From assembly GCA_019828565.1 (NCBI GenBank), contig JAHDYR010000009.1:186001-250000 (forward strand): 64,000 bases of DNA. Reading direction: 5' to 3'. Source of the stretch: Carpediemonas membranifera. Its lineage: Eukaryota; Fornicata. Under the pieces are notes generated by a model that was given only the letters and a program-made list of their open reading frames with translations, did no database searches and had not been told where the DNA came from. Shown one piece after another: positions 1 through 11,770 of the stretch; the first letter of the stretch is position 1; each line of letters opens with the position of its first letter. The position numbers and the translations under genes were made by a program.

Positions 1-3000
1 ACTTCTGTTTCTTCAATGCAAGAGCCAGAGTTTTTGGATGACGCTTGAGTTATACCAGTCACAGTCTGGCCCTTTCCTTGTGTGGAATCTTCGCGTGCGC
101 TGGTCTACCGCAGTCAGGTGTTCGTCCAGCCCAGAGCGCGGGAATCATTGCGCAGGACGATGATGTGGCCTTATTGTACATATAAGCATTCAAAAACATA
201 TGAAGCACCTCCAATTATCAGTACAGCACGAGTTTTGTCGACTCTTCCTTTCCGAACAATTAGTTCTTTTGCCAAATGAGGCCAGTACTTTGCTTCCCAG
301 TGACCGACTGACTATCCTTTTTGATAAGATGCACTGACATCTGCTGCTGACAGGGACGTGCCCATGTCAAAACTTGCAGTTTGCTTGGGTTCGCCGAGAA
401 ACTTGCAACCAAAACTGATGATTTTCCTAATCAAACCTCTTTGATTGTTCTTGTCGTGATTTATTCTGCTAGTCTGCTGTTTCGGATTCTTCCTGACAGC
501 CTGCTAGTTCTATTGACCGCTTTGTGCTCTTTCACCTTTTATGCTTTCAAGTCTTGTGTTTCTGGGTGTCTGTGCGTTCTTGTTACGGTCTGGTGCTGCC
601 GGGACATGCGAGGGAATTCTCTCGTCGGTCCCAGAAGCTCCACGCTCTGACTTGACCGCCCGATGCCTTCTCAATGGTTCTCCAGGTGCTCCAAAAGGGC
701 ATTTCTGCAACTCTGGACAACAATCCTCAACTTCTGTTTCTTCAATGCAAGAGCCAGAGTTTTTTGGATGACGCTTGAGTTATACCAGTCACAGTCTGGC
801 CCTTTCCTTGTGTGGAATCTTCGCGTGCGCTGGTCTACCGCAGTCAGGTGTTCGTCCAGCCCAGAGCGCGGGAATCATTGCGCAGGACGATGATGTGGCC
901 TTATTGTACATATAGGCATTCAAAAACATATGAAGCACCTCCAATTATCAGTACAGCACGAGTTTTTGTCGACTCTTCTTTTCCGAACAATTAGTTCTTT
1001 TGCCAAATGAGGCCAGTACTTTGCTTCCCAGTGACCGACTGACTATCCTTTTTGATAAGATGCACTGACATCTGCTGCTGACAGGGACGTGCCCATGTCA
1101 AAACTTGCAGTTTGCTTGGGTTCGCCGAGAAACTTGCAACCAAAACTGATGATTTTTCCTAATCAAACCTCTTTGATTGTTCTTGTCGTGATTTATTCTG
1201 CTAGTCTGCTGTTTCGGATTCTTCCTGACAGCCTGCTAGTTCTATTGACCGCTTTGTGCTCTTTCACCTTTTATGCTTTCAAGTCTTGTGTTTCTGGGTG
1301 TCTGTGCGTTCTTGTTACGGTCTGGTGCTGCCGGGACATGCGAGGGAATTCTCTCGTCGGTCCCAGAAGCTCCACGCTCTGACTTGACCGCCCGATGCCT
1401 TCTCAATGGTTCTCCAGGTGCTCCAAAAGGGCATTTCTGCAACTCTGGACAACAATCCTCAACTTCTGTTTCTTCAATGCAAGAGCCAGAGTTTTTTGGA
1501 TGACGCTTGAGTTATACCAGTCACAGTCTGGCCCTTTCCTTGTGTGGAATCTTCGCGTGCGCTGGTCTACCGCAGTCAGGTGTTCGTCCAGCCCAGAGCG
1601 CGGGAATCATTGCGCAGGACGATGATGTGGCCTTATTGTACATATAGGCATTCAAAAACATATGAAGCACCTCCAATTATCAGTACAGCACGAGTTTTGT
1701 CGACTCTTCCTTTCCGAACAATTAGTTCTTTGCCAAATGAGGCCAGTACTTTGCTTCCCAGTGACCGACTGACTATCCTTTTTGATAAGATGCACTGACA
1801 TCTGCTGCTGACAGGGACGTGCCCATGTCAAAACTTGCAGTTTGCTTGGGTTCGCCGAGAAACTTGCAACCAAAACTGATGATTTTCCTAATCAAACCTC
1901 TTTGATTGTTCTTGTCGTGATTTATTCTGCTAGTCTGCTGTTTCGGATTCTTCCTGACAGCCTGCTAGTTCTATTGACCGCTTTGTGCTCTTTCACCTTT
2001 TATGCTTTCAAGTCTTGTGTTTCTGGGTGTCTGTGCGTTCTTGTTACGGTCTGGTGCTGCCGGGACATGCGAGGGAATTCTCTCGTCGGTCCCAGAAGCT
2101 CCACGCTCTGACTTGACCGCCCGATGCCTTCTCAATGGTTCTCCAGGTGCTCCAAAAGGGCATTTCTGCAACTCTGGACAACAATCCTCAACTTCTGTTT
2201 CTTCAATGCAAGAGCCAGAGTTTTTTTGGATGACGCTTGAGTTATACCAGTCACAGTCTGGCCCTTTCCTTGTGTGGAATCTTCGCGTGCGCTGGTCTAC
2301 CGCAGTCAGGTGTTCGTCCAGCCCAGAGCGCGGGAATCATTGCGCAGGACGATGATGTGGCCTTATTGTACATATAGGCATTCAAAAACATATGAAGCAC
2401 CTCCAATTATCAGTACAGCACGAGTTTTGTCGACTCTTCCTTTCCGAACAATTAGTTCTTTTGCCAAATGAGGCCAGTACTTTGCTTCCCAGTGACCGAC
2501 TGACTATCCTTTTTGATAAGATGCACTGACATCTGCTGCTGACAGGGACGTGCCCATGTCAAAACTTGCAGTTTGCTTGGGTTCGCCGAGAAACTTGCAA
2601 CCAAAACTGATGATTTTCCTAATCAAACCTCTTTGATTGTTCTTGTCGTGATTTATTCTGCTAGTCTGCTGTTTCGGATTCTTCCTGACAGCCTGCTAGT
2701 TCTATTGACCGCTTTGTGCTCTTTCACCTTTTATGCTTTCAAGTCTTGTGTTTCTGGGTGTCTGTGCGTTCTTGTTACGGTCTGGTGCTGCCGGGACATG
2801 CGAGGGAATTCTCTCGTCGGTCCCAGAAGCTCCACGCTCTGACTTGACCGCCCGATGCCTTCTCAATGGTTCTCCAGGTGCTCCAAAAGGGCATTTCTGC
2901 AACTCTGGACAACAATCCTCAACTTCTGTTTCTTCAATGCAAGAGCCAGAGTTTTTTGGATGACGCTTGAGTTATACCAGTCACAGTCTGGCCCTTTCCT

Positions 3001-6000
3001 TGTGTGGAATCTTCGCGTGCGCTGGTCTACCGCAGTCAGGTGTTCGTCCAGCCCAGAGCGCGGGAATCATTGCGCAGGACGATGATGTGGCCTTATTGTA
3101 CATATAGGCATTCAAAAACATATGAAGCACCTCCAATTATCAGTACAGCACGAGTTTTGTCGACTCTTCCTTTCCGAACAATTAGTTCTTTTGCCAAATG
3201 AGGCCAGTACTTTGCTTCCCAGTGACCGACTGACTATCCTTTTTGATAAGATGCACTGACATCTGCTGCTGACAGGGACGTGCCCATGTCAAAACTTGCA
3301 GTTTGCTTGGGTTCGCCGAGAAACTTGCAACCAAAACTGATGATTTTCCTAATCAAACCTCTTTGATTGTTCTTGTCGTGATTTATTCTGCTAGTCTGCT
3401 GTTTCGGATTCTTCCTGACAGCCTGCTAGTTCTATTGACCGCTTTGTGCTCTTTCACCTTTTATGCTTTCAAGTCTTGTGTTTCTGGGTGTCTGTGCGTT
3501 CTTGTTACGGTCTGGTGCTGCCGGGACATGCGAGGGAATTCTCTCGTCGGTCCCAGAAGCTCCACGCTCTGACTTGACCGCCCGATGCCTTCTCAATGGT
3601 TCTCCAGGTGCTCCAAAAGGGCATTTCTGCAACTCTGGACAACAATCCTCAACTTCTGTTTCTTCAATGCAAGAGCCAGAGTTTTTGGATGACGCTTGAG
3701 TTATACCAGTCACAGTCTGGCCCTTTCCTTGTGTGGAATCTTCGCGTGCGCTGGTCTACCGCAGTCAGGTGTTCGTCCAGCCCAGAGCGCGGGAATCATT
3801 GCGCAGGACGATGATGTGGCCTTATTGTACATATAGGCATTCAAAAACATATGAAGCACCTCCAATTATCAGTACAGCACGAGTTTTGTCGACTCTTCCT
3901 TTCCGAACAATTAGTTCTTTTGCCAAATGAGGCCAGTACTTTTGCTTCCCAGTGACCGACTGACTATCCTTTTTGATAAGATGCACTGACATCTGCTGCT
4001 GACAGGGACGTGCCCATGTCAAAACTTGCAGTTTGCTTGGGTTCGCCGAGAAACTTGCAACCAAAACTGATGATTTTCCTAATCAAACCTCTTTGATTGT
4101 TCTTGTCGTGATTTATTCTGCTAGTCTGCTGTTTCGGATTCTTCCTGACAGCCTGCTAGTTCTATTGACCGCTTTGTGCTCTTTCACCTTTTATGCTTTC
4201 AAGTCTTGTGTTTCTGGGTGTCTGTGCGTTCTTGTTACGGTCTGGTGCTGCCGGGACATGCGAGGGAATTCTCTCGTCGGTCCCAGAAGCTCCACGCTCT
4301 GACTTGACCGCCCGATGCCTTCTCAATGGTTCTCCAGGTGCTCCAAAAGGGCATTTCTGCAACTCTGGACAACAATCCTCAACTTCTGTTTCTTCAATGC
4401 AAGAGCCAGAGTTTTTTGGATGACGCTTGAGTTATACCAGTCACAGTCTGGCCCTTTCCTTGTGTGGAATCTTCGCGTGCGCTGGTCTACCGCAGTCAGG
4501 TGTTCGTCCAGCCCAGAGCGCGGGAATCATTGCGCAGGACGATGATGTGGCCTTATTGTACATATAGGCATTCAAAAACATATGAAGCACCTCCAATTAT
4601 CAGTACAGCACGAGTTTTGTCGACTCTTCTTTTCCGAACAATTAGTTCTTTTGCCAAATGAGGCCAGTACTTTGCTTCCCAGTGACCGACTGACTATCCT
4701 TTTTGATAAGATGCACTGACATCTGCTGCTGACAGGGACGTGCCCATGTCAAAACTTGCAGTTTGCTTGGGTTCGCCGAGAAACTTGCAACCAAAACTGA
4801 TGATTTTCCTAATCAAACCTCTTTGATTGTTCTTGTCGTGATTTATTCTGCTAGTCTGCTGTTTCGGATTCTTCCTGACAGCCTGCTAGTTCTATTGACC
4901 GCTTTGTGCTCTTTCACCTTTTTATGCTTTCAAGTCTTGTGTTTCTGGGTGTCTGTGCGTTCTTGTTACGGTCTGGTGCTGCCGGGACATGCGAGGGAAT
5001 TCTCTCGTCGGTCCCAGAAGCTCCACGCTCTGACTTGACCGCCCGATGCCTTCTCAATGGTTCTCCAGGTGCTCCAAAAGGGCATTTCTGCAACTCTGGA
5101 CAACAATCCTCAACTTCTGTTTCTTCAATGCAAGAGCCAGAGTTTTTTGGATGACGCTTGAGTTATACCAGTCACAGTCTGGCCCTTTCCTTGTGTGGAA
5201 TCTTCGCGTGCGCTGGTCTACCGCAGTCAGGTGTTCGTCCAGCCCAGAGCGCGGGAATCATTGCGCAGGACGATGATGTGGCCTTATTGTACATATAGGC
5301 ATTCAAAAAAACATATGAAGCACCTCCAATTATCAGTACAGCACGAGTTTTGTCGACTCTTCTTTTCCGAACAATTAGTTCTTTTGCCAAATGAGGCCAG
5401 TACTTTGCTTCCCAGTGACCGACTGACTATCCTTTTTGATAAGATGCACTGACATCTGCTGCTGACAGGGACGTGCCCATGTCAAAAACTTGCAGTTTGC
5501 TTGGGTTCGCCGAGAAACTTGCAACCAAAACTGATGATTTTCCTAATCAAACCTCTTTGATTGTTCTTGTCGTGATTTATTCTGCTAGTCTGCTGTTTCG
5601 GATTCTTCCTGACAGCCTGCTAGTTCTATTGACCGCTTTGTGCTCTTTCACCTTTTTATGCTTTCAAGTCTTGTGTTTCTGGGTGTCTGTGCGTTCTTGT
5701 TACGGTCTGGTGCTGCCGGGACATGCGAGGGAATTCTCTCGTCGGTCCCAGAAGCTCCACGCTCTGACTTGACCGCCCGATGCCTTCTCAATGGTTCTCC
5801 AGGTGCTCCAAAAGGGCATTTCTGCAACTCTGGACAACAATCCTCAACTTCTGTTTCTTCAATGCAAGAGCCAGAGTTTTTTGGATGACGCTTGAGTTAT
5901 ACCAGTCACAGTCTGGCCCTTTCCTTGTGTGGAATCTTCGCGTGCGCTGGTCTACCGCAGTCAGGTGTTCGTCCAGCCCAGAGCGCGGGAATCATTGCGC

Positions 6001-8865
6001 AGGACGATGATGTGGCCTTATTGTACATATAGGCATTCAAAAACATATGAAGCACCTCCAATTATCAGTACAGCACGAGTTTTGTCGACTCTTCTTTTCC
6101 GAACAATTAGTTCTTTTGCCAAATGAGGCCAGTACTTTGCTTCCCAGTGACCGACTGACTATCCTTTTTGATAAGATGCACTGACATCTGCTGCTGACAG
6201 GGACGTGCCCATGTCAAAACTTGCAGTTTGCTTGGGTTCGCCGAGAAACTTGCAACCAAAACTGATGATTTTCCTAATCAAACCTCTTTGATTGTTCTTG
6301 TCGTGATTTATTCTGCTAGTCTGCTGTTTCGGATTCTTCCTGACAGCCTGCTAGTTCTATTGACCGCTTTGTGCTCTTTCACCTTTTTATGCTTTCAAGT
6401 CTTGTGTTTCTGGGTGTCTGTGCGTTCTTGTTACGGTCTGGTGCTGCCGGGACATGCGAGGGAATTCTCTCGTCGGTCCCAGAAGCTCCACGCTCTGACT
6501 TGACCGCCCGATGCCTTCTCAATGGTTCTCCAGGTGCTCCAAAAGGGCATTTCTGCAACTCTGGACAACAATCCTCAACTTCTGTTTCTTCAATGCAAGA
6601 GCCAGAGTTTTTTTGGATGACGCTTGAGTTATACCAGTCACAGTCTGGCCCTTTCCTTGTGTGGAATCTTCGCGTGCGCTGGTCTACCGCAGTCAGGTGT
6701 TCGTCCAGCCCAGAGCGCGGGAATCATTGCGCAGGACGATGATGTGGCCTTATTGTACATATAGGCATTCAAAAACATATGAAGCACCTCCAATTATCAG
6801 TACAGCACGAGTTTTGTCGACTCTTCTTTTCCGAACAATTAGTTCTTTTGCCAAATGAGGCCAGTACTTTGCTTCCCAGTGACCGACTGACTATCCTTTT
6901 TGATAAGATGCACTGACATCTGCTGCTGACAGGGACGTGCCCATGTCAAAACTTGCAGTTTGCTTGGGTTCGCCGAGAAACTTGCAACCAAAACTGATGA
7001 TTTTCCTAATCAAACCTCTTTGATTGTTCTTGTCGTGATTTATTCTGCTAGTCTGCTGTTTCGGATTCTTCCTGACAGCCTGCTAGTTCTATTGACCGCT
7101 TTGTGCTCTTTCACCTTTTATGCTTTCAAGTCTTGTGTTTCTGGGTGTCTGTGCGTTCTTGTTACGGTCTGGTGCTGCCGGGACATGCGAGGGAATTCTC
7201 TCGTCGGTCCCAGAAGCTCCACGCTCTGACTTGACCGCCCGATGCCTTCTCAATGGTTCTCCAGGTGCTCCAAAAAGGGCATTTCTGCAACTCTGGACAA
7301 CAATCCTCAACTTCTGTTTCTTCAATGCAAGAGCCAGAGTTTTTTTGGATGACGCTTGAGTTATACCAGTCACAGTCTGGCCCTTTCCTTGTGTGGAATC
7401 TTCGCGTGCGCTGGTCTACCGCAGTCAGGTGTTCGTCCAGCCCAGAGCGCGGGAATCATTGCGCAGGACGATGATGTGGCCTTATTGTACATATAGGCAT
7501 TCAAAAACATATGAAGCACCTCCAATTATCAGTACAGCACGAGTTTTGTCGACTCTTCTTTTCCGAACAATTAGTTCTTTGCCAAATGAGGCCAGTACTT
7601 TGCTTCCCAGTGACCGACTGACTATCCTTTTTGATAAGATGCACTGACATCTGCTGCTGACAGGGACGTGCCCATGTCAAAACTTGCAGTTTGCTTGGGT
7701 TCGCCGAGAAACTTGCAACCAAAACTGATGATTTTTCCTAATCAAACCTCTTTGATTGTTCTTGTCGTGATTTATTCTGCTAGTCTGCTGTTTCGGATTC
7801 TTCCTGACAGCCTGCTAGTTCTATTGACCGCTTTGTGCTCTTTCACCTTTTTATGCTTTCAAGTCTTGTGTTTCTGGGTGTCTGTGCGTTCTTGTTACGG
7901 TCTGGTGCTGCCGGGACATGCGAGGGAATTCTCTCGTCGGTCCCAGAAGCTCCACGCTCTGACTTGACCGCCCGATGCCTTCTCAATGGTTCTCCAGGTG
8001 CTCCAAAAGGGCATTTCTGCAACTCTGGACAACAATCCTCAACTTCTGTTTCTTCAATGCAAGAGCCAGAGTTTTTTTGGATGACGCTTGAGTTATACCA
8101 GTCACAGTCTGGCCCTTTCCTTGTGTGGAATCTTCGCGTGCGCTGGTCTACCGCAGTCAGGTGTTCGTCCAGCCCAGAGCGCGGGAATCATTGCGCAGGA
8201 CGATGATGTGGCCTTATTGTACATATAGGCATTCAAAAACATATGAAGCACCTCCAATTATCAGTACAGCACGAGTTTTTGTCGACTCTTCTTTTTCCGA
8301 ACAATTAGTTCTTTTGCCAAATGAGGCCAGTACTTTGCTTCCCAGTGACCGACTGACTATCCTTTTTGATAAGATGCACTGACATCTGCTGCTGACAGGG
8401 ACGTGCCCATGTCAAAACTTGCAGTTTGCTTGGGTTCGCCGAGAAACTTGCAACCAAAACTGATGATTTTCCTAATCAAACCTCTTTGATTGTTCTTGTC
8501 GTGATTTATTCTGCTAGTCTGCTGTTTCGGATTCTTCCTGACAGCCTGCTAGTTCTATTGACCGCTTTGTGCTCTTTCACCTTTTATGCTTTCAAGTCTT
8601 GTGTTTCTGGGTGTCTGTGCGTTCTTGTTACGGTCTGGTGCTGCCGGGACATGCGAGGGAATTCTCTCGTCGGTCCCAGAAGCTCCACGCTCTGACTTGA
8701 CCGCCCGATGCCTTCTCAATGGTTCTCCAGGTGCTCCAAAAGGGCATTTCTGCAACTCTGGACAACAATCCTCAACTTCTGTTTCTTCAATGCAAGAGCC
8801 AGAGTTTTTTGGATGACGCTTGAGTTATACCAGTCACAGTCTGGCCCTTTCCTTGTGTGGAATCT
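1..8865. repeat. Satellite array 1, ~730-bp tandem repeat, about 12 copies
   Basis: Head-to-tail copies of one ~730-bp unit run from the window edge to 8865, where the last copy stops after gtgtggaatct. Recurring landmarks, such as the block starting ttgggttcgccgag, reappear every 729-734 bp (1842, 2573, 3303, 4033, 4763). Copies are nearly identical and differ mainly in T- or A-homopolymer length plus a few substitutions. Most copies up to ~4000 read cttcctttccg; copies from ~4600 on read cttcttttccg, as do all copies in array 2. Short ORFs recur in each unit on both strands but are broken by homopolymer changes between copies, so I do not call them genes. The left end lies outside the window. 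Role unknown; centromeric or subtelomeric satellite are both possible. Confidence 0.97.
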
Positions 8866-9147
8866 CCTGCCAGCAAATCTCCTAGATGATTGAGTTCTGA
8901 AAATCATTTTGAATTCCGCCATGCACCGAGCTGAAGAGCTACAGTCGGCAGATCTCCTCGATCGTTAGCGCCTGGGTAGCCCTAACGATTAAGCTAATCT
9001 CCCGGTGATACCGTCTCGCGATTCAGAGTATCGCATTTCGTTTATGATTTCTTGCAAATCGCTCAACTCGTCCGCCCACCACCTTTTTACAACTACTGCA
9101 CTGGCGCGACAGACTTCGTCCCACGCCGTGTATCCTTCTCCTTCTTC
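8866..9147. repeat. 282-bp duplicated array flank (copy of 27129-27410)
   Basis: From the base where the satellite stops (8866) to 9147, the sequence matches 27129-27410 without any difference I could find by eye. The right-hand copy continues into the 3' end of a GNAT-like gene; the left-hand copy breaks off at 9148 into unrelated sequence. The duplicated piece therefore comprises a satellite edge, 227 bp of downstream flank and the last ~55 bp of a coding region. Confidence 0.93.
9093..9147 (-). pseudogene. Orphan 3' tail of the GNAT-like gene
   Basis: This 55-bp piece equals the last 17 codons plus stop of the minus-strand gene at 27356-28531 (27356-27410). At 9148 the homology ends abruptly, so only the lysine-rich C-terminal tail and the 3' flank are present. 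The surrounding frame stays open to about 9195 but continues into unrelated sequence. It is a truncated gene relic carried by the 282-bp duplication. Confidence 0.85.
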
Positions 9148-10834
9148 ATGCATGCTCTGAGTAGGCGCAGAGGCCAGGTAGGTTTTGTATAGCACATGAG
9201 TGTCTACAAGCCTTTGAGCTGTCGTTCGACATCTCTATTTTGCACCGCCTTGGCAGTTAGCCAGTATAGGGGTGTCGCTTACTTACATAGGGATCCCAAC
9301 AACTTGATATATATCGCGATCCAGACCAGTAGGTCTGTGGACGGGTGGTAGTGGTCAGCTGAGCGTTGATCCACGGTGCGGTGAGTCTGAGGGAGTGCAC
9401 GCCCGACGACAACACGGCTGTGTGTGACACCTTGGGACCGCCATCTAAGGTTCGGGTAATGGATGCTTTGCCGACGGGCTCTGCACACCTGAGCGTCCGG
9501 AAAGGCCATGTGGCAAGTACGGTTGTTACGGAGCATGTTCTGAGTCAGCTAGCGAGCATGTATGCTCCTAGCACACGAGTGTCGTTCAACACTCTTCTAT
9601 TAAGCTATCAGGTCGGAGCCAGGCCGATTAACGGCGCTCGCTGACAGCGATTAGTCATGATTACACACCAGCGAGTTAGAGCTGAGCCCAGTCAGGTGCT
9701 CATCGCTGTGCTGTTGTCTTGAATGGTTGTGAGCCTAGGCCATCGTTCGATAGGTAAGCCCGACTCATTCATAAGCCTGAATACACGGCAGGCAGTCTAT
9801 GATAGACTATGATGGAACATGAGCCGCAACGAGTCAGTGGGCCAGGGTTGAAACCCGCAGTCCGACACGTCATCCCGGAGAACGGTTGTGTTCGGAGCAG
9901 TACCGTTGTTTGAATGGTATATGTCCAAATGGTGGACGGGTTAGACCGGCCCCAAGACCACAGTTGGAGGCGATGGGGTGGCCAAGCTTACGGTTAGAGG
10001 CTTGACCGATGAGACCCTGCATCGAGGACCGAGTTGTCCTATAGATGAGTGTCAGTAATAGAGTAGCCTGCTACCTTAAGCTTTTGCTTAAGTGTGGTTG
10101 GATACGTCCCAAGAGACAGTCCCTTTTCAAAGACGTACAGCGTCATGCCATACGTGGCTATTATAGAGCCGTCAGAACAAACGCGCCTGACCAGTCTTTC
10201 GACAGGTTTGGTCGCTTCGTCTGGACCTTGAGCCCGACACGAAATGTTGCGCATGCACAGCGCAGTCATCTGTCGCCACAAATCGAACTAGTGTGGCTTT
10301 CTCCGGCTTCACCTTTACGTGAGCGCCGGGTGGTTCTCTTCCCAAACCCCTTTGAGCGCTTCCAGACAGCTCAGATTTTTACTCAGCAATGACCTTTTTT
10401 TCTTCCGGTTTCGGGGGTTTTTAGTCTTCACCAGGTGGTTTCTCTTTCTGATTCGATCAGTTTCTTCGCCGCCGCAGCAACTTCCCAATCATTGCCTACA
10501 TGTGTTACGGCCGTCACTTAGACGACCGTGGAGGGGCAGTAACATCTACAACCCAGCCACCACATCAGTTCCTTCATCGCAGCAAGTACATCGGACAGCT
10601 TAGAGCCGAACGGTCGGCCGTGCGGTCCACATGTGGTGTCGGAATATCTTTTTGATATCTCAAAACATTATGACATCGAGCAACGAAGGTTCCGTCACAT
10701 GTCGCGTCACCAGACGCAACAGCTCACCTTACATACTTTTGTCAAGGCTCATCTCTATCAAGATGACCCTTGGAGGGGCAGTGTGGTGTGACTCAGGTCA
10801 CAACAGGTATTATCCTGCACATTTGGTGCAGGAT
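9148..10834. other. 1.7-kb stretch with no recognisable gene
   Basis: I see no convincing coding region, tRNA, rRNA or repeat. Short ORFs (80-115 codons) occur on both strands without recognisable domains. A 12-bp word, tggaggggcagt, occurs at 10529 and again at 10771. The stretch lies between the duplicated flank and a small gene, and may be decayed genic or mobile sequence. Confidence 0.5.
10811..10833. other. Perfect 9-bp hairpin just before a start codon
   Basis: ATCCTGCAC-ATTTG-GTGCAGGAT is a perfect inverted repeat with a 5-nt loop, ending one base before the proposed ATG at 10835. It could be chance, a structured leader or a palindromic protein-binding site. No function is assigned. 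Confidence 0.5.
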
Positions 10835-11741
10835 ATGGCAGTATTCTCTCTAAAGTCTTTATTGGTTCCCTTGTGTCCAGGACTGACCACAGCGTCAGGT
10901 CGAGACCTTCCGCACCACCTTTGCGGAGATCAGCACTGCTCGCTTCTCCAACTGCTTCGAAGTCAATTTCACAGCCCTCCTCGACCGAGTTCAGACCGGG
11001 AAGCTCTTCGGCAGCGCTATGACCGAGGTCACGGCTGCTTACGTCTCTGCCGACATCCTTCGTCGGTTCGCGGAGGTGACGGCCATCGGGTGCGCTCTCC
11101 AGCGCTCCATGGAGGGTGTCCAAGACACTCGCGCCGTAGCCGCGGCTCTGGTCCAGGGCGGGACGAGCGACCGGTTTGCCACAAACCACGTCGCCACAGC
11201 TGAGGGAGCCCTCCTGGCGCTGAAGCGCACTCGAGAGCCGGGTGCCACGGTCTCTCGTGATGTGGTGGTGGACCTCCTCAAGCGCGTGGTGATGGCAGGC
11301 CGACACCCAGCCATGTTCTCGCTGCTTATGGCGGCTGAGAACCGCGGTGCCTCGCGCCTGACCGCCACCCGCTCCCGCGACTTCGTTCGGGCCTATTGGA
11401 CCTGTGTCCGGCTTGAGCATCTCCCGGCTATGGAGCTTGCCATGAACAAGGAGCTGTTCACGCTCCAGCTCACGGACACGTCCGCCGCGTACGGTGTGGT
11501 GGAGGTCAAAGAGCACATCGAGCTCTACGAGAACGCCCGCCAGGAGGAGTCTTTCATCCTGCTCGTCCAGTTTTCGGGCTATCCGCTGCCGTCACTGACC
11601 TTCCTGACCCAGGATCTTTGCCGCACCATGCCTGTCACTCGTTATCTCAACGAGCATAACTTATGGCGTCGTGTTCGTCGGCGCTGGGAGCATGACGGCA
11701 TCTTCTTTGAGCTTGGTGACAGCCTTGGTGCCATTGAATAA
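10835..11741 (+). CDS. Unknown protein, ~290 aa, probable two-exon gene
   Basis: I do not recognise this protein. A long open frame to the stop at 11739-11741 has internal ATG 11019, but the same frame stays open upstream to about 10887 with coding-like composition. Joining a short exon (10835-10864, 10 codons) across a 34-nt GT-AG intron (10865-10898) gives an in-frame protein of 290 residues. It looks soluble and mostly helical, with no signal peptide or clear motif. The intron donor (GTTCCC) is weaker than in the other genes here, so the true start may differ; a 240-residue protein from 11019 is the conservative alternative. The stop overlaps an AATAAA word. The gene lies 29 bp tail-to-tail from the Ty3-like ORF, and a 5' truncation by rearrangement cannot be excluded. 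Confidence 0.5.
10865..10898 (+). other. Probable 34-nt intron (weak)
   Basis: GTTCCC at the 5' end and GCGTCAG at the 3' end. Excision joins codon 10 of the proposed first exon in phase 0 to the open frame starting GTC GAG at 10899. The donor departs from the GTWTGT pattern of the other introns in this window. Confidence 0.4.
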
Positions 11742-11770
11742 ATCAGATTGTGACTCTCTCTGGGCGCCAT

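Noticed and set aside
381-8700. Recurring 65-123-codon ORFs in every satellite unit, some hydrophobic and membrane-like
   Set aside because: They shift, fuse or end with each homopolymer change between copies, occur in several overlapping frames and both strands, and show no recognisable domain. They are by-products of a repeated sequence.
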